Part shown: positions 16,704-26,785 of the stretch, one piece after another
Numbering within the stretch: the first letter of the stretch is position 1
Layout of the letters: the number at the start of each line of letters is the position of its first letter
Assembly: GCA_963803165.1 (NCBI GenBank)
Contig: CAWDLK010000002.1
Location: forward strand, 1 to 64,000
Source: Changshengia sp963803165
GTDB taxonomy: Bacteria; Chloroflexota; Dormibacteria; Aeolococcales; Aeolococcaceae
Length of the DNA: 64,000 nucleotides
Reading direction: 5' to 3'
Translations under genes and position numbers: made by a program
The notes under the pieces: generated by a model
Seen by the model: the letters and a program-made list of their open reading frames with translations, nothing else
Told to the model about the DNA's origin: nothing
The model's database searches: none

Positions 16704-16710
16704 CCGGCTG

Positions 16711-19700
16711 GTGAGGCTTCAGCGTCTGGTCCTGGGGGGGTTCAAGACCTTCGCCCACCGCACGGAGATCCGCTTCGAGCCGGGGATCACCGGCGTGGTG
16801 GGCCCCAACGGCAGCGGCAAGAGCAACCTGGTCGACGCCGTCCGCTGGGCCCTGGGCGAGACCAACGCCCGGGAGCTCCGGGGCACCCGGCTCGACGAGA
16901 TGATCTTCGCCGGCGGGCTCGGCCGGGATCGGATGGGCGTGGCCGAGGTGGAGCTGATCCTCGACAACGAGGACGGGGCCCTTCCGGTCGAGGATGCCGA
17001 GGTGGCGATCAGCCGCCGGGTCGTCCGCGGTGGCGAGATCGAGTACCGGGTCAATGGCGAGCGAGCCCGCCTCCGCGACGTCGAGCGCATCCTGGGCGGC
17101 ACCGGCCTCACCCAGCACGGGTACGCGGTGGTCGCCCAGCACGACATCGAGGCGATCATCGAGGCGACGCCGCATCAGCGCCGTTCCCTGGTGGAGCAGG
17201 CGGCCGGGGTCCGCCCCCTCCGGGTGGCCTGCGACGATGCGCGGCGGCGGGTCGAGCAGGTCGGCACCGCCGTCCAGCGGCTGGTGGACCGCCTCGGCGA
17301 GTCCGAGCCGCGCCTGGAGCAGCTGGCGGGTGAGCGGGAGGCGGCCCTGGAGCAGAGGGGCCTGGCCGAGCGGCTCTCGGAGCTCCGGGGGAGCCTGGCC
17401 CGCGAGGCGTGGCGGACCGCGCGTGCCGAGGCCCGCCAGGCGCGGCGGCGGCTGGAGAACGCCGAACGGCGCCTGGAGGGGGCCACGGAGGCGGAGGAGG
17501 GCTACGCGGAGCGCGCCGACGCGGCTCGGGCGGGGCTGGATGCGACCCGGGCGGCGGAGCACGCCGCCGCGGAGAGGCTGGAGGCGGCGCGCGTCGCCGC
17601 CGAGCGCTGCCGCGGCGAGGCCCGGCGCTTCGAGGACCGTGCCTGGACCGCGGCGCTCCACCGTGCCGACGCCCGGCGCCAGTCGCGCGCCTCCCTCGTC
17701 GAGAGCGCGGCCGCCGAGCGCGCCCTCGAGGAGCTGGCGGCGGCGGGACGGGAGGCCGGCGAGCGCCGCCGCGAGCTGGAGACGGCCGCCTCCGAGCTGG
17801 CGGAGCGCGGCCGGGTGGCCGCGGCCGAGGCCGGCGCCGCCCAGCGGGCCCTGGACGAGGCGGAGCGCGAGCTGGTGCGGGCGGTGGCGGCGACGGCGGC
17901 CGCCCAGGCGGGGGCCCGCGACCGGGCCGAGAACCGGGAGCTGCTCGAGCGGTCGTTCGAGGCCGCCGGGGCGGAGCTGGCCTCGGCGCGGGTCAGGGCG
18001 ACCGAGCTGGAGGCGGCAGCGCGCGCCGCCGCCTCCCGGCTGGGGGAGCTGGAGGCGGCTGCCGCCGCCGCCGACGCGGACGCGAGCCAGCGGGCGGGCG
18101 AGCTGGAGGCGGCGCGCCAGCTGCTCCGCCGGGCCGAGGAGCGGAGGGTGGGGGAGCGCGACCGGACCAGCCGCGCGCTGGCGCAGGCGGCCAGCCTGCA
18201 CGGCCAGGTCGAGGGGCGGCTGGGCGGTGGCGGAGCCATCGGGGCGCGCGCGGCGGAGCTCGGTGCGGTGCGTCTGGTGGACGCCCTGCGGGTCCTGGAT
18301 CCCGCGGACGAGGCCGCCGTCGAGGCGGCGCTGGAGCCGCACCTCGGCGCCTGGGTCGTCACCGACGTCGACCGGGCGATCGAGGTCCTGCGCGGCGCCG
18401 ACCTCCGCGAGGAGGTGCTGAGCGAGGGCGCGGCGCCGGAGCTTGGCGCCGCCGGCGAGAGCGCAGATCCGGCGCCGGGTGGGGAGACCGCCTTCCGGTC
18501 GCTCTCTCCGGAGGCGGGCCTGCCCCGGCCGGTGCTCGACGCCATCGAGGTGGAGCCGCGGGCGCGTGCCGCGGCCGCCCACTGCCTGCTCGGGACCTGG
18601 CTGGTGGGCGACCTGGCCGCGGCCCGGCGGGTCACCGCCACCGGCGGCCGGGCGGTGCTTCCGGATGGGTCGGTCATCACCGCGGCGGGCGCGCGTGCCG
18701 GCGGCGGCAGGGCGCCGACTCTCTCGCTGGTGGCGGCGGCGCGGGATGCGCAGGTCGCCGCCGACGCCGCCATCGCCCTCGAGGCCGAGGCGGAGGCCGA
18801 GGTGCGCCGCCGTTCGGAGGAGGTCGCCGGCGCGGACCTCACCCTCACTCGGGCCTCGACCGAGCTGACGGTGCGCAGGCGGGAGGCCGCCGACGGCGCC
18901 GCCCAGTCGGCGGCGGCGCGGATCGCGGCGGCGATGGAGGCGCGGCGCCTGCCCTCCCTGGAGGCCGAGCTGAGCCGGCGGGCCGAGGCCCAGGCGGCGG
19001 CGGCCGCCGCCGCCGAGAGCGCCGCCCTGGAGGCGGATCGCGCCGGACGCGGGGAGGAGGACCTGGGCGCGGCGGCGGAGCGGGCCCGCCTGCGCCATGC
19101 GGAGCTGCGAGCCCGGAGCGACGGGGTCGCCACCGAGCTGGGGCGGGCGGATGCCGAGCTGGCCGGGGTGCGCCTGGCCGCCGAGGAGGCCGACCGCCGC
19201 CGGGTCGAGATCGCGAGGCGGCGTGAGGACGCGGCGGCACGGCTCGCGGAGTCCGACGCCCGGGTGGCCGGAGCGGAGACCGACGCCCTGGTGGCGCTGG
19301 CCCGCGGACGCGCGGCGGAGGCGGCGGCGGGCGCGGCCGAGGCGGCGGTGGCGCGGGCGGCCGACCAGCTGGCCGAGGCCTCGCGGCCCCTCTCGGAGAT
19401 GGAGGCCGCTCTCGGCAGCCTGGAGAGGGAGCGCGCCGAGGTCCGGGTGGCGGTGGCGCGTGCCGAGGACGAGGTCGACGCGGCCCGCAGCGACGCCGAC
19501 GTCGCCGAGCTGCGCCTCGCCGAGCAGGCCGACGCGGTGCGCGGGCAGGTCGACGAGGAGGTCGACGAGCTGGACCCCGCCGCCGCCGAGCGCGCCGAGC
19601 GCGAGATCGCCCGGCTGGAGCGGCGGATCGCGGCCATGGGCCCGGTCAACGGGCTGGCCCCCGAGCAGTACTCGGCGCTCGAGGAGCGCGTCGGCCGGCT

Positions 19701-20349
19701 CCGCCTCGACCGCGACGACCTCGCGGTGGCGTCGGCCGAGGTGGGTCATCTCATCCGGCGTTTCGAGGAGGAGGCGATACGGCGCTTCGACGCCGTCTTC
19801 GGAGCCGTCAACGCCCACTTCGCCGAGCTGTTCACCGAGCTCTTCCCGGGCGGCCGGGCGGCGCTCCGCCTCGAGGCCCCCCCCGAGGTCGCTCCGACCG
19901 CCGGGACGGACACCGAGCCCTCCGGCGTGCCCGCGGGGGCCGGCGACGACCTCCCCGGGGTGGCCATCCTCGCCCAGCCGGCGGGGAAGAGGCTCCAGCC
20001 GCTGACCCACCTGAGCGGCGGGGAGCGGGCGCTCACCGCGCTCGCCGTGGTCTTCGCGCTGCAGCAGGTCAACCCGTCGCCCTTCTACATCTTCGACGAG
20101 GTGGACGCTCCCCTCGACGACACCAGCGTGCTGCGCTTCACGCGCCTGCTCAGCCGTCTGGCGGCCGTCCAGCAGTTCATCGTGGTCACCCACAATCACG
20201 TCACCATGGCCGCCGCCGACGCCCTCTACGGGGTGACCATCGATCGCGAGGGAGTGAGCTCGGTGCTCTCGGTCCGGTTCGCCTCCGACCTGGAGGCGGC
20301 CGACGTGACCGGAACCCTCGTCACGCCGCTCCGACGTGTCGCCTCCTAG
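16711..20349 (+). CDS. smc: chromosome segregation protein SMC
   Basis: 1212-aa SMC ATPase, the core of the bacterial condensin that organises and separates chromosomes with ScpA/ScpB. The N-terminal head has GGFKTFAHRTEIRF and Walker A GPNGSGKSNLVDAVRWALGE. Long Ala/Glu/Arg-rich coiled coils flank a hinge at about residues 490-650. The C-terminal head has the ABC signature HLSGGERALTALA (near residue 1100) and Walker B FYIFDEVDAPLDD (near 1127). GTG 16711 gives the exact family N-terminus (MRLQRLVLGGFK). ftsY follows after 36 nt, the same rnc-smc-ftsY order as in Firmicutes. Confidence 0.97.
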   Translation: MRLQRLVLGGFKTFAHRTEIRFEPGITGVVGPNGSGKSNLVDAVRWALGETNARELRGTRLDEMIFAGGLGRDRMGVAEVELILDNEDGALPVEDAEVAISRRVVRGGEIEYRVNGERARLRDVERILGGTGLTQHGYAVVAQHDIEAIIEATPHQRRSLVEQAAGVRPLRVACDDARRRVEQVGTAVQRLVDRLGESEPRLEQLAGEREAALEQRGLAERLSELRGSLAREAWRTARAEARQARRRLENAERRLEGATEAEEGYAERADAARAGLDATRAAEHAAAERLEAARVAAERCRGEARRFEDRAWTAALHRADARRQSRASLVESAAAERALEELAAAGREAGERRRELETAASELAERGRVAAAEAGAAQRALDEAERELVRAVAATAAAQAGARDRAENRELLERSFEAAGAELASARVRATELEAAARAAASRLGELEAAAAAADADASQRAGELEAARQLLRRAEERRVGERDRTSRALAQAASLHGQVEGRLGGGGAIGARAAELGAVRLVDALRVLDPADEAAVEAALEPHLGAWVVTDVDRAIEVLRGADLREEVLSEGAAPELGAAGESADPAPGGETAFRSLSPEAGLPRPVLDAIEVEPRARAAAAHCLLGTWLVGDLAAARRVTATGGRAVLPDGSVITAAGARAGGGRAPTLSLVAAARDAQVAADAAIALEAEAEAEVRRRSEEVAGADLTLTRASTELTVRRREAADGAAQSAAARIAAAMEARRLPSLEAELSRRAEAQAAAAAAAESAALEADRAGRGEEDLGAAAERARLRHAELRARSDGVATELGRADAELAGVRLAAEEADRRRVEIARRREDAAARLAESDARVAGAETDALVALARGRAAEAAAGAAEAAVARAADQLAEASRPLSEMEAALGSLERERAEVRVAVARAEDEVDAARSDADVAELRLAEQADAVRGQVDEEVDELDPAAAERAEREIARLERRIAAMGPVNGLAPEQYSALEERVGRLRLDRDDLAVASAEVGHLIRRFEEEAIRRFDAVFGAVNAHFAELFTELFPGGRAALRLEAPPEVAPTAGTDTEPSGVPAGAGDDLPGVAILAQPAGKRLQPLTHLSGGERALTALAVVFALQQVNPSPFYIFDEVDAPLDDTSVLRFTRLLSRLAAVQQFIVVTHNHVTMAAADALYGVTIDREGVSSVLSVRFASDLEAADVTGTLVTPLRRVAS

Positions 20350-20385
20350 GCGCCGCCGGCGGGCGCGCCCCCCGAGGCGGCCGGC

Positions 20386-21351
20386 GTGAGCCCCGATCTG
20401 GTGAGCCCTCCCCGGCGGGAGTCGTGGTGGCGGCGGATGTCGAGGCGGATGGACCGTGCCTCGCTCAGCTTCAGCACGCAGGTGCGCGACACGGTCCTGC
20501 TCCGGCGCAACCTGGACGAGGAGTTCTGGGACGACCTCCTGCAGGTGCTGGTCGGCGCCGACTGCGGGCTGCCGGTGGCGGAGCGTCTGGTCGAGCGGCT
20601 CCGCGCCCGCGTCCGGGAGGAGCGGATGTCCAGCCCGGCGCAGGCGCTCCAGGCCCTCAAGGCCGAGATGCTCGCGGTGCTGGAGGCGCGCGACCGCCGG
20701 CTCCTCATCGACCAGATCCCGGCCGTGGTGATGATGGTGGGGGTCAACGGCAGTGGCAAGACCACCACCATCGGCAAGCTGGCCCACCGCCTCCAGTCCG
20801 AGGGGAGGTCGGCGCTGATCGCCGCCGCGGACACCTTCCGCGCCGCCGCCATCGACCAGATGCGGGTGTGGGCGGATCGCAGCCGCACCGACGTCATCGC
20901 CCACCAGCCCGGGGGCGACCCGGGGGCGGTGGTCTTCGACGCCCTGCAGGCCGCCATCGCCCGGCGGATCGACTGCGTCCTCGTCGACACCGCCGGCCGG
21001 CTCCACACCAAGGTCAACCTGATGGCGGAGCTCATCAAGGTGCGCAACGTCGCCCGCCGGGTGATCCCCGAGGCTCCCCACGAGACCCTCCTGGTCATCG
21101 AGGCGCCGACGGGGATGAACGCCATCGCCCAGGCCCGCGTCTTCCACGAGTCCCTGGGCCTCACCGGGATCGTGCTCACCAAGCTCGACGGCAGCTCCCG
21201 GGGCGGGACCGTCCTCGCCATCGAGGAGGACCTCGGGGTGCCGGTCAAGCTGGTGGGCCTGGGGGAGGGCATCGACGACCTCAACGTCTTCGACCCCCAG
21301 GCGTACCTGGACGCGCTCTTCGCGGGGGTCCTGGACGCCCCGAGCGCGTAG
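20386..21351 (+). CDS. ftsY: signal recognition particle receptor FtsY
   Basis: 321-aa SRP GTPase that docks Ffh-ribosome complexes at the membrane. The NG domain is complete: GVNGSGKTTTIGKLA (G1), AAADTFRAAAIDQ, VDTAGRLHTKVNLM (G3) and TKLDGSSRGGT (G4). The usual DATTGQNA segment is EAPTGMNAIAQ here. The N-terminal A domain is very short and basic/Trp-rich (RRESWWRRMSRRM), which may be the membrane-contact helix. GTG 20386 is the start; no Shine-Dalgarno is obvious. Confidence 0.95.
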   Translation: MSPDLVSPPRRESWWRRMSRRMDRASLSFSTQVRDTVLLRRNLDEEFWDDLLQVLVGADCGLPVAERLVERLRARVREERMSSPAQALQALKAEMLAVLEARDRRLLIDQIPAVVMMVGVNGSGKTTTIGKLAHRLQSEGRSALIAAADTFRAAAIDQMRVWADRSRTDVIAHQPGGDPGAVVFDALQAAIARRIDCVLVDTAGRLHTKVNLMAELIKVRNVARRVIPEAPHETLLVIEAPTGMNAIAQARVFHESLGLTGIVLTKLDGSSRGGTVLAIEEDLGVPVKLVGLGEGIDDLNVFDPQAYLDALFAGVLDAPSA

Positions 21352-21389
21352 CCCACCGAGACCGCCCCGTCCCCGGCGGGGTGATCGGC

Positions 21390-21395
21390 TAGACT
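21390..21395 (+). promoter_or_regulatory. -10 box of ylxM-ffh (leaderless)
   Basis: TAGACT, 9 nt before TTG 21405. The same hexamer at the same distance precedes hisS. Confidence 0.45.
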
Positions 21396-21404
21396 GTCCA
21401 GGCT

Positions 21405-21722
21405 TTGACCTTGACAGCCTCCGCGCCCTCTCCGGTCACGGGCCTCACCCGGACCGCCCGCCTCCAGCGTCTCCTCGACGTCTACGGCGCCCTGCTCACC
21501 GAGCGCCAGCGGGAGGCCTGCCGGCTCCACCTCGACGAGGACTGGTCGTTCGCTGAGCTGGCCGAGGAGCTCGGCTGCAGCCGGAGCGGCGCCCACGACC
21601 TGGTCCGGCGCGGGCTGGCCCAGCTCGAGCACTGCGAGGAGCGGCTCGGCCACGCCGCCGAGCTGGCCCGGCGCGACGCCGTCGAGGCCGCCCTCCGCGC
21701 CCGGCTGGGGGAGGCCGGCTAG
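21405..21722 (+). CDS. ylxM: YlxM-family putative DNA-binding protein
   Basis: 105-aa UPF0122/YlxM protein, a small helix-turn-helix protein linked to the SRP operon. The sigma-70 region-4-like HTH spans LLTERQREACRLHLDEDWS to GCSRSGAHDLVRRGLAQLE. The start is TTG 21405 (or TTG 21411), supported by TAGACT 9 nt upstream and no ribosome site. It ends 2 nt before ffh, the normal ylxM-ffh arrangement. In Firmicutes YlxM is proposed to modulate SRP; here that is inference. Confidence 0.88.
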   Translation: MTLTASAPSPVTGLTRTARLQRLLDVYGALLTERQREACRLHLDEDWSFAELAEELGCSRSGAHDLVRRGLAQLEHCEERLGHAAELARRDAVEAALRARLGEAG

Positions 21723-21724
21723 CC

Positions 21725-23110
<1,386 letters not shown>

Positions 23111-23171
23111 GCGTCTCAATGCAGTCGATGCCCGGCAGCTCCGGGCCCGCAACCACGACGAAGGAGAAGTT

Positions 23172-23567
23172 TTGGTCAAGATCCGCCTGAAGAGGATGGG
23201 GACCACCAAGCGGCCGTTCTACCGCCTGGTGGTCGCCGACTCGCGCAGCCCCCGCGACGGCCGCTTCATCGAGGCCCTCGGCTTCTACGACCCGCTGCCC
23301 CAGCCCGCGTCGGTGAGGATCGACGCCGAGCGTGTCCGGGAGTGGCTGCGCCGCGGGGCGCGCCCCAGCGACAGCGCGCGCGACCTGCTGGTGGCCCAGG
23401 GCATCCTGGCCGCCGGCCCGCGGCGGGAGCGTCCCATCACGACGCCCGCAGCCGAGCCCCCGGCGGTGCCCGAGGTGGAGCCCGAGGCGGCCGCGACCGC
23501 CGTGGCGGTCGAGGTGGCCGGCGAGGTCGCCGGAGCGGAGACGGCTCCGGTCGGCGAGGACGGTTAG
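23172..23567 (+). CDS. rpsP: 30S ribosomal protein S16 with C-terminal extension
   Basis: 131-aa S16. The core (VKIRLKRMGTTKRPFYRLVVADSR to about residue 85) is normal; the last 45 residues are an Ala/Val/Glu/Pro-rich tail not found in typical 80-90-aa S16. The start is TTG 23172, decided by a strong AAGGAG (23161-23166) 5 nt upstream and by the family N-terminus MVKIRLKR. The next gene starts directly after its stop codon (TAG GTG). Confidence 0.95.
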   Translation: MVKIRLKRMGTTKRPFYRLVVADSRSPRDGRFIEALGFYDPLPQPASVRIDAERVREWLRRGARPSDSARDLLVAQGILAAGPRRERPITTPAAEPPAVPEVEPEAAATAVAVEVAGEVAGAETAPVGEDG

Positions 23568-23813
23568 GTGACCGACTTCGCGGACCTCACCCGTTTCATC
23601 GTCGAGCGGATGGTCGCCGTCCCCGAGCAGGTCTCCGTCCGTGCGGTCTCCAAGGGGCGCACCACCATCATCGAGGTGGGCGTGGCCGAGGCCGACATGG
23701 GCAAGCTGATCGGCAAGGGCGGACGCAACATCGACGCCGTGCGCGCGGTGGTGCGCGCCGCGGGCCTGCGCGCCCACGAGCGGGTCCAGGTGGAGCTGGC
23801 CGACCAGCGATGA
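23568..23813 (+). CDS. khpA: KH-domain RNA-binding protein KhpA/YlqC
   Basis: 81-aa single KH domain with the GxxG loop in LIGKGGRNIDAVRAVV. It is the small RNA chaperone normally encoded between rpsP and rimM, paired elsewhere with KhpB/Jag. GTG 23568 abuts the rpsP stop; its own stop overlaps rimM as ATGA. Confidence 0.94.
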   Translation: MTDFADLTRFIVERMVAVPEQVSVRAVSKGRTTIIEVGVAEADMGKLIGKGGRNIDAVRAVVRAAGLRAHERVQVELADQR

Positions 23814-24349
23814 CCCCCACCGCCCCCTCTCGCCCGCCGGACGGGCGCCCGGCCCTGCTCCGCGCCGCGCGGGTGCGGAGGCCTCACGGCGTCCTCGGCG
23901 AGGTGAGGGCCGAGAGCCTGGGCGGCGACGCCCGCCGCTTTCGGCGCGGGGTGACGGTGGTGGTGGAGGGGAGCGGGCGGTCCCTCACCCTGCGCTCGGC
24001 CCGAGGGCTCGGCGACGGGGACCTGCTGCTCGGCTTCGCCGGGGTGGACACCCCCGAGGCCGCCGGCCTGCTGCGCGGCGCCTACCTCTGCGTCGAGGCG
24101 TCGCGGGCCCGCCGCCTGCCCCCCGGCGAGTGGTTCGTCTGGCAGCTGGTGGGGCTCGCCGCCGTCGACCTCGCGGGAGGCTCGCTGGGCACCGTCGCCG
24201 ACGTCGAGGCGGGCGCCGCCCACGACGTCCTGGTGGTGTCGACCGACGCGGGGGAGCGGCGCTTCCCGATGGTGGCCGCCTTCGTCCGCGAGGTGGACGT
24301 CGCCGGCCGCCGGATCGTGCTCACGCCCTGGGACGAGGAGGAGGCCTGA
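23810..24349 (+). CDS. rimM: ribosome maturation factor RimM
   Basis: 179-aa 16S processing/30S maturation factor that binds S19. The N-terminal barrel RRPHGVLGEVRAESL and the PRC-barrel C-terminal half (GEWFVWQLVGLAAVDLAGGSLGTVADV, ending RRIVLTPWDEEEA) are both seen. ATG 23810 overlaps the khpA stop; frame openness further upstream is an artefact of high GC. Confidence 0.93.
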   Translation: MTPTAPSRPPDGRPALLRAARVRRPHGVLGEVRAESLGGDARRFRRGVTVVVEGSGRSLTLRSARGLGDGDLLLGFAGVDTPEAAGLLRGAYLCVEASRARRLPPGEWFVWQLVGLAAVDLAGGSLGTVADVEAGAAHDVLVVSTDAGERRFPMVAAFVREVDVAGRRIVLTPWDEEEA

Positions 24350-24362
24350 GCGGCCTGCGGAG

Positions 24363-25073
24363 ATGCGGTTCGAGGTGCTCACCATCCTTCCCGGGGTGTT
24401 CCCGGGCCCCCTCGGCGTCGGGGTGGTCGGGCGCGCCCTGGAGCGCGGGGACCTGGAGCTCCGTGTCCACGACCTCCGTGACTTCACCAGCGGGCGTCAC
24501 CGGCAGGTGGACGACATCGCCTTCGGGGGTGGCCCCGGGATGGTGCTGAAGCCGGAGCCGCTGGTCCGGGCGGTGCGGAGCCTGCGCGCCGGCGTGCCCG
24601 GGCTGCGCTCGATCCTGCTCTCGCCCCAGGGGAGGCGGTTCGACCAGGTGGTGGCGCGCGAGCTGGCCGCCGAGCCCGCGCTGCTCCTCGTCTGCGGCCG
24701 CTACCAGGGGGTCGACGAGCGCGCCCGCGCCGAGATCGGCGAGGAGCTCTCGATCGGGGACTACGTGCTGAGCGGGGGGGAGATCGGGGCCATGGTGGTC
24801 ATCGAGGCGGTGGCGCGCCTCGTCCCGGGCGTGGTCGGCTCGGTGGACTCGCTGGCCGACGAGACCTTCTCGACGGCTGCGGAGGGCGGCCTGGAGGCCC
24901 CCCTCTACACCCGGCCGGCCGACTTCGAGGGCGAGGTGGTGCCCGAGGTGCTGCGCGGCGGCAACCATGCCGAGATCGCGGCCTGGCGCCGCCGCGAGAG
25001 CAGGGAGGCGACACGGCGGCGGAGGCCCGACCTGCTAGGGTCGTCGGGCGCGATTTCTGGAGGTGCGAAGTGA
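24363..25073 (+). CDS. trmD: tRNA (guanine37-N1)-methyltransferase TrmD
   Basis: 236-aa SPOUT methyltransferase that makes m1G37 in tRNAs reading CNN and GGG codons and prevents frameshifting. Knot and substrate motifs are intact: DDIAFGGGPGMVLKPEP, LLSPQGRRFDQ, CGRYQGVDERARAE and SIGDYVLSGGEIGAMV. The stop overlaps the rplS start (GTGA). Confidence 0.96.
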   Translation: MRFEVLTILPGVFPGPLGVGVVGRALERGDLELRVHDLRDFTSGRHRQVDDIAFGGGPGMVLKPEPLVRAVRSLRAGVPGLRSILLSPQGRRFDQVVARELAAEPALLLVCGRYQGVDERARAEIGEELSIGDYVLSGGEIGAMVVIEAVARLVPGVVGSVDSLADETFSTAAEGGLEAPLYTRPADFEGEVVPEVLRGGNHAEIAAWRRRESREATRRRRPDLLGSSGAISGGAK

Positions 25074-25579
25074 ACGTCGTCGAGCTCCTGGAGCGGGAGC
25101 AGGAGAAGACCGAGGTCCCGGTGCTCCGAAGCGGGGACACGGTGCGGGTGCACGTCAAGGTGGTCGAGGGCACCCGCGAGCGCATCCAGGTGTTCGAGGG
25201 GGTCGTCATCTCCCTGCACGGCAAGAGCGGGATCGGCGCCAACTTCACGGTGCGCCGGATCGCCTCGCACGGGGTGGGGGTGGAGCGGACCTTCCTGCTG
25301 CACTCGCCGCGCATCGACCGGATCGAGGTGCTCCGCCACGGAGACGTGCGCCGGGCCAAGCTCTTCTACCTGCGCGAGAAGGTCGGCAAGCGGGCCCGGA
25401 TCCGCGAGCGCCGCCAGCCGCTCGGCGGTGAGGGCGCCGCGGTGCGGCGTGCCGCGGGCGCGGAGCTGGAGGCCGAGGTTCCCGAGTACCCGGAGGACGA
25501 GGTCGGCCTCGAGGCCGCCGAGGAGCCCGAGACCATGGCGGCGGAAGCCGCCGAGGAGCCGGAGCCGGGGAACGTCTGA
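25070..25579 (+). CDS. rplS: 50S ribosomal protein L19 with acidic tail
   Basis: 169-aa L19. The core (VPVLRSGDTVRVHVKVVEGTR to LREKVGKRARIRERR, about 115 residues) is complete. About 50 extra C-terminal residues are strongly acidic (YPEDEVGLEAAEEPE). GTG 25070 has an excellent GGAGGTG 4 nt upstream and overlaps the trmD stop. Confidence 0.95.
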   Translation: MNVVELLEREQEKTEVPVLRSGDTVRVHVKVVEGTRERIQVFEGVVISLHGKSGIGANFTVRRIASHGVGVERTFLLHSPRIDRIEVLRHGDVRRAKLFYLREKVGKRARIRERRQPLGGEGAAVRRAAGAELEAEVPEYPEDEVGLEAAEEPETMAAEAAEEPEPGNV

Positions 25580-25628
25580 CCGCCGCGCGGCGGGCCCGGC
25601 CGGTCCTGCCGCCGCGTCCCCGGCGAGC

Positions 25629-25976
25629 GTGGGCTCCGCCGGGGAGCTCGCCGCGCTCGCGCACCTCGAGGCCAGCGGGCTGCGCATCCTGGCCCGCGAC
25701 TGGCGCTGCCGGCTCGGCCAGATCGACATCGTCTGCGAGGACGCCGGGGTGCTGGTGGCGGTCGAGGTCAAGGCGCGCCGGAGCGACCGCTTCGGCACGC
25801 CGCAGGAGGCCGTGGACCGTCGCAAGCAGGCCAAGCTCCGAGCCCTTCTCGAGGCCTACCGGCTCTCCAGCGGGCGGGGCGACCAACCGTGCCGCATCGA
25901 CGTGGTCGCCGTCCGCCTGGACCGGCGGCTCGGGTTGATCAGCTGCGAGCACATCCGGGACGCCGTCGGCGGCTGA
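25629..25976 (+). CDS. YraN/UPF0102 endonuclease-like protein
   Basis: 115-aa UPF0102 (YraN) protein, predicted to have a Holliday-junction-resolvase-like nuclease fold; activity unproven. Conserved features: AGELAALAHLEASGLRILARDWRC, GQIDIVCED, and VEVKARRSDRFGTPQEAV holding the ExK nuclease motif. GTG 25629 fits the family N-terminus; the longer frame from 25428 overlaps rplS and is rejected. It sits between rplS and the competence genes comM-dprA, a familiar neighbourhood. Confidence 0.9.
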   Translation: MGSAGELAALAHLEASGLRILARDWRCRLGQIDIVCEDAGVLVAVEVKARRSDRFGTPQEAVDRRKQAKLRALLEAYRLSSGRGDQPCRIDVVAVRLDRRLGLISCEHIRDAVGG

Positions 25977-26014
25977 GCACCACCGACCCTCGGTCGAGGG
26001 TGACTCGGTGACCG

Positions 26015-26020
26015 TATGAT
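26015..26020 (+). promoter_or_regulatory. -10 box (leaderless) of secreted-protein gene
   Basis: TATGAT, 9 nt before ATG 26030. Identical hexamer and spacing recur on the minus strand at 49057-49052. Confidence 0.5.
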
Positions 26021-26029
26021 CCCGGGCGG

Positions 26030-26722
26030 ATGAGACCCGGACGCGTCTCAGTCGCCGCCGGCATCGCCGTCGCGGCCATCGGCTGCGCCATCGCCGCCGC
26101 GCAGTCCTCCAGCGACCCGGGACGGGAGTCCACCGCGGCAGTCGCGACCCCGGCGCCGAGCCCGTCGGTGAGCTCGAGCGCGACGCCCACCCCCACGCCG
26201 GTGCAGGCGGCGGGAGCCACCACGGGCCCCGGCGGGTGCTCGATCGCCGCCCCGCCCTCGCCCCCGAGCGGGCTCGCCCTCTACGTCTGCTACACGATCA
26301 CCGGGACGGTGAGCGCCAGCGGCGGCTTCATCGACGAGGAGCAGGGGGCCGGGGCGTTCAGCTGCGCCGACTGGGCGCAGGACGGCGAGGAGCCCGCCGG
26401 CTCGGCGATCCACGCCCTGCAGGCGCCCGACCCGGGCGATGCCCAGGTGGAGGTCGACGGCCAGCTCCTCGGCTTCGACCTCGCCATCGAGCCCTACTCC
26501 GGTCCCGGCTCCTACCGCTCCATCGCGGTGGCCCAGAGCGTGAGCGTGGGGGCGGGCCAGAGCTGGTCGACGAACAGCGCCCCCCTGGCCACCTTCAGCG
26601 CCCAGGTGAGCGCGGACGGCTCGGGGTCGCTCACGGTCACCGACCTCCACGACAACTCGAGCAACGGCACCACCGAGAGCGCCTCCGAGAGCTGGGTCTG
26701 CGCGATGGCCGCCGGCTCCTGA
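26030..26722 (+). CDS. hypothetical secreted protein
   Basis: 230-aa protein of unknown function. The N-terminus MRPGRVSVAAGIAVAAIGC is an export signal; AIGC could be a relaxed lipobox. A Ser/Thr/Pro/Ala-rich linker (residues 35-65) leads to a beta-rich extracellular domain with Cys near residues 70, 88, 111 and 225, likely disulphide-linked. ATG 26030 lies 9 nt after a TATGAT box and has no ribosome site. It is a lone gene between yraN and comM and I recognise no family. Confidence 0.72.
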   Translation: MRPGRVSVAAGIAVAAIGCAIAAAQSSSDPGRESTAAVATPAPSPSVSSSATPTPTPVQAAGATTGPGGCSIAAPPSPPSGLALYVCYTITGTVSASGGFIDEEQGAGAFSCADWAQDGEEPAGSAIHALQAPDPGDAQVEVDGQLLGFDLAIEPYSGPGSYRSIAVAQSVSVGAGQSWSTNSAPLATFSAQVSADGSGSLTVTDLHDNSSNGTTESASESWVCAMAAGS

Positions 26723-26765
26723 GCGGCGGCCGGCCGGCCTCGGTCCGGGCCGCGCGCGAGGGTGT

Positions 26766-26785
26766 ACCATACAGAGCTGTATGGT
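26766..26785 (+). promoter_or_regulatory. perfect 9-2-9 palindrome over comM start
   Basis: ACCATACAG-AG-CTGTATGGT is a perfect inverted repeat covering the likely -10 (TACCAT, 26765-26770), the transcription start and the ATG at 26781. The size and symmetry suit a TetR- or LexA-type dimer operator. Confidence 0.55.

Noticed and set aside
16042..21147. 1701-codon antisense ORF over smc-ftsY, and other long antisense ORFs such as 680-2377, 9348-11273, 54087-56573 and 60021-62438
   Set aside because: They lie opposite genes with certain homology, have compositionally biased Arg/Gly/His/Ala sequences and no domains. Stops are rare on both strands at this GC content.
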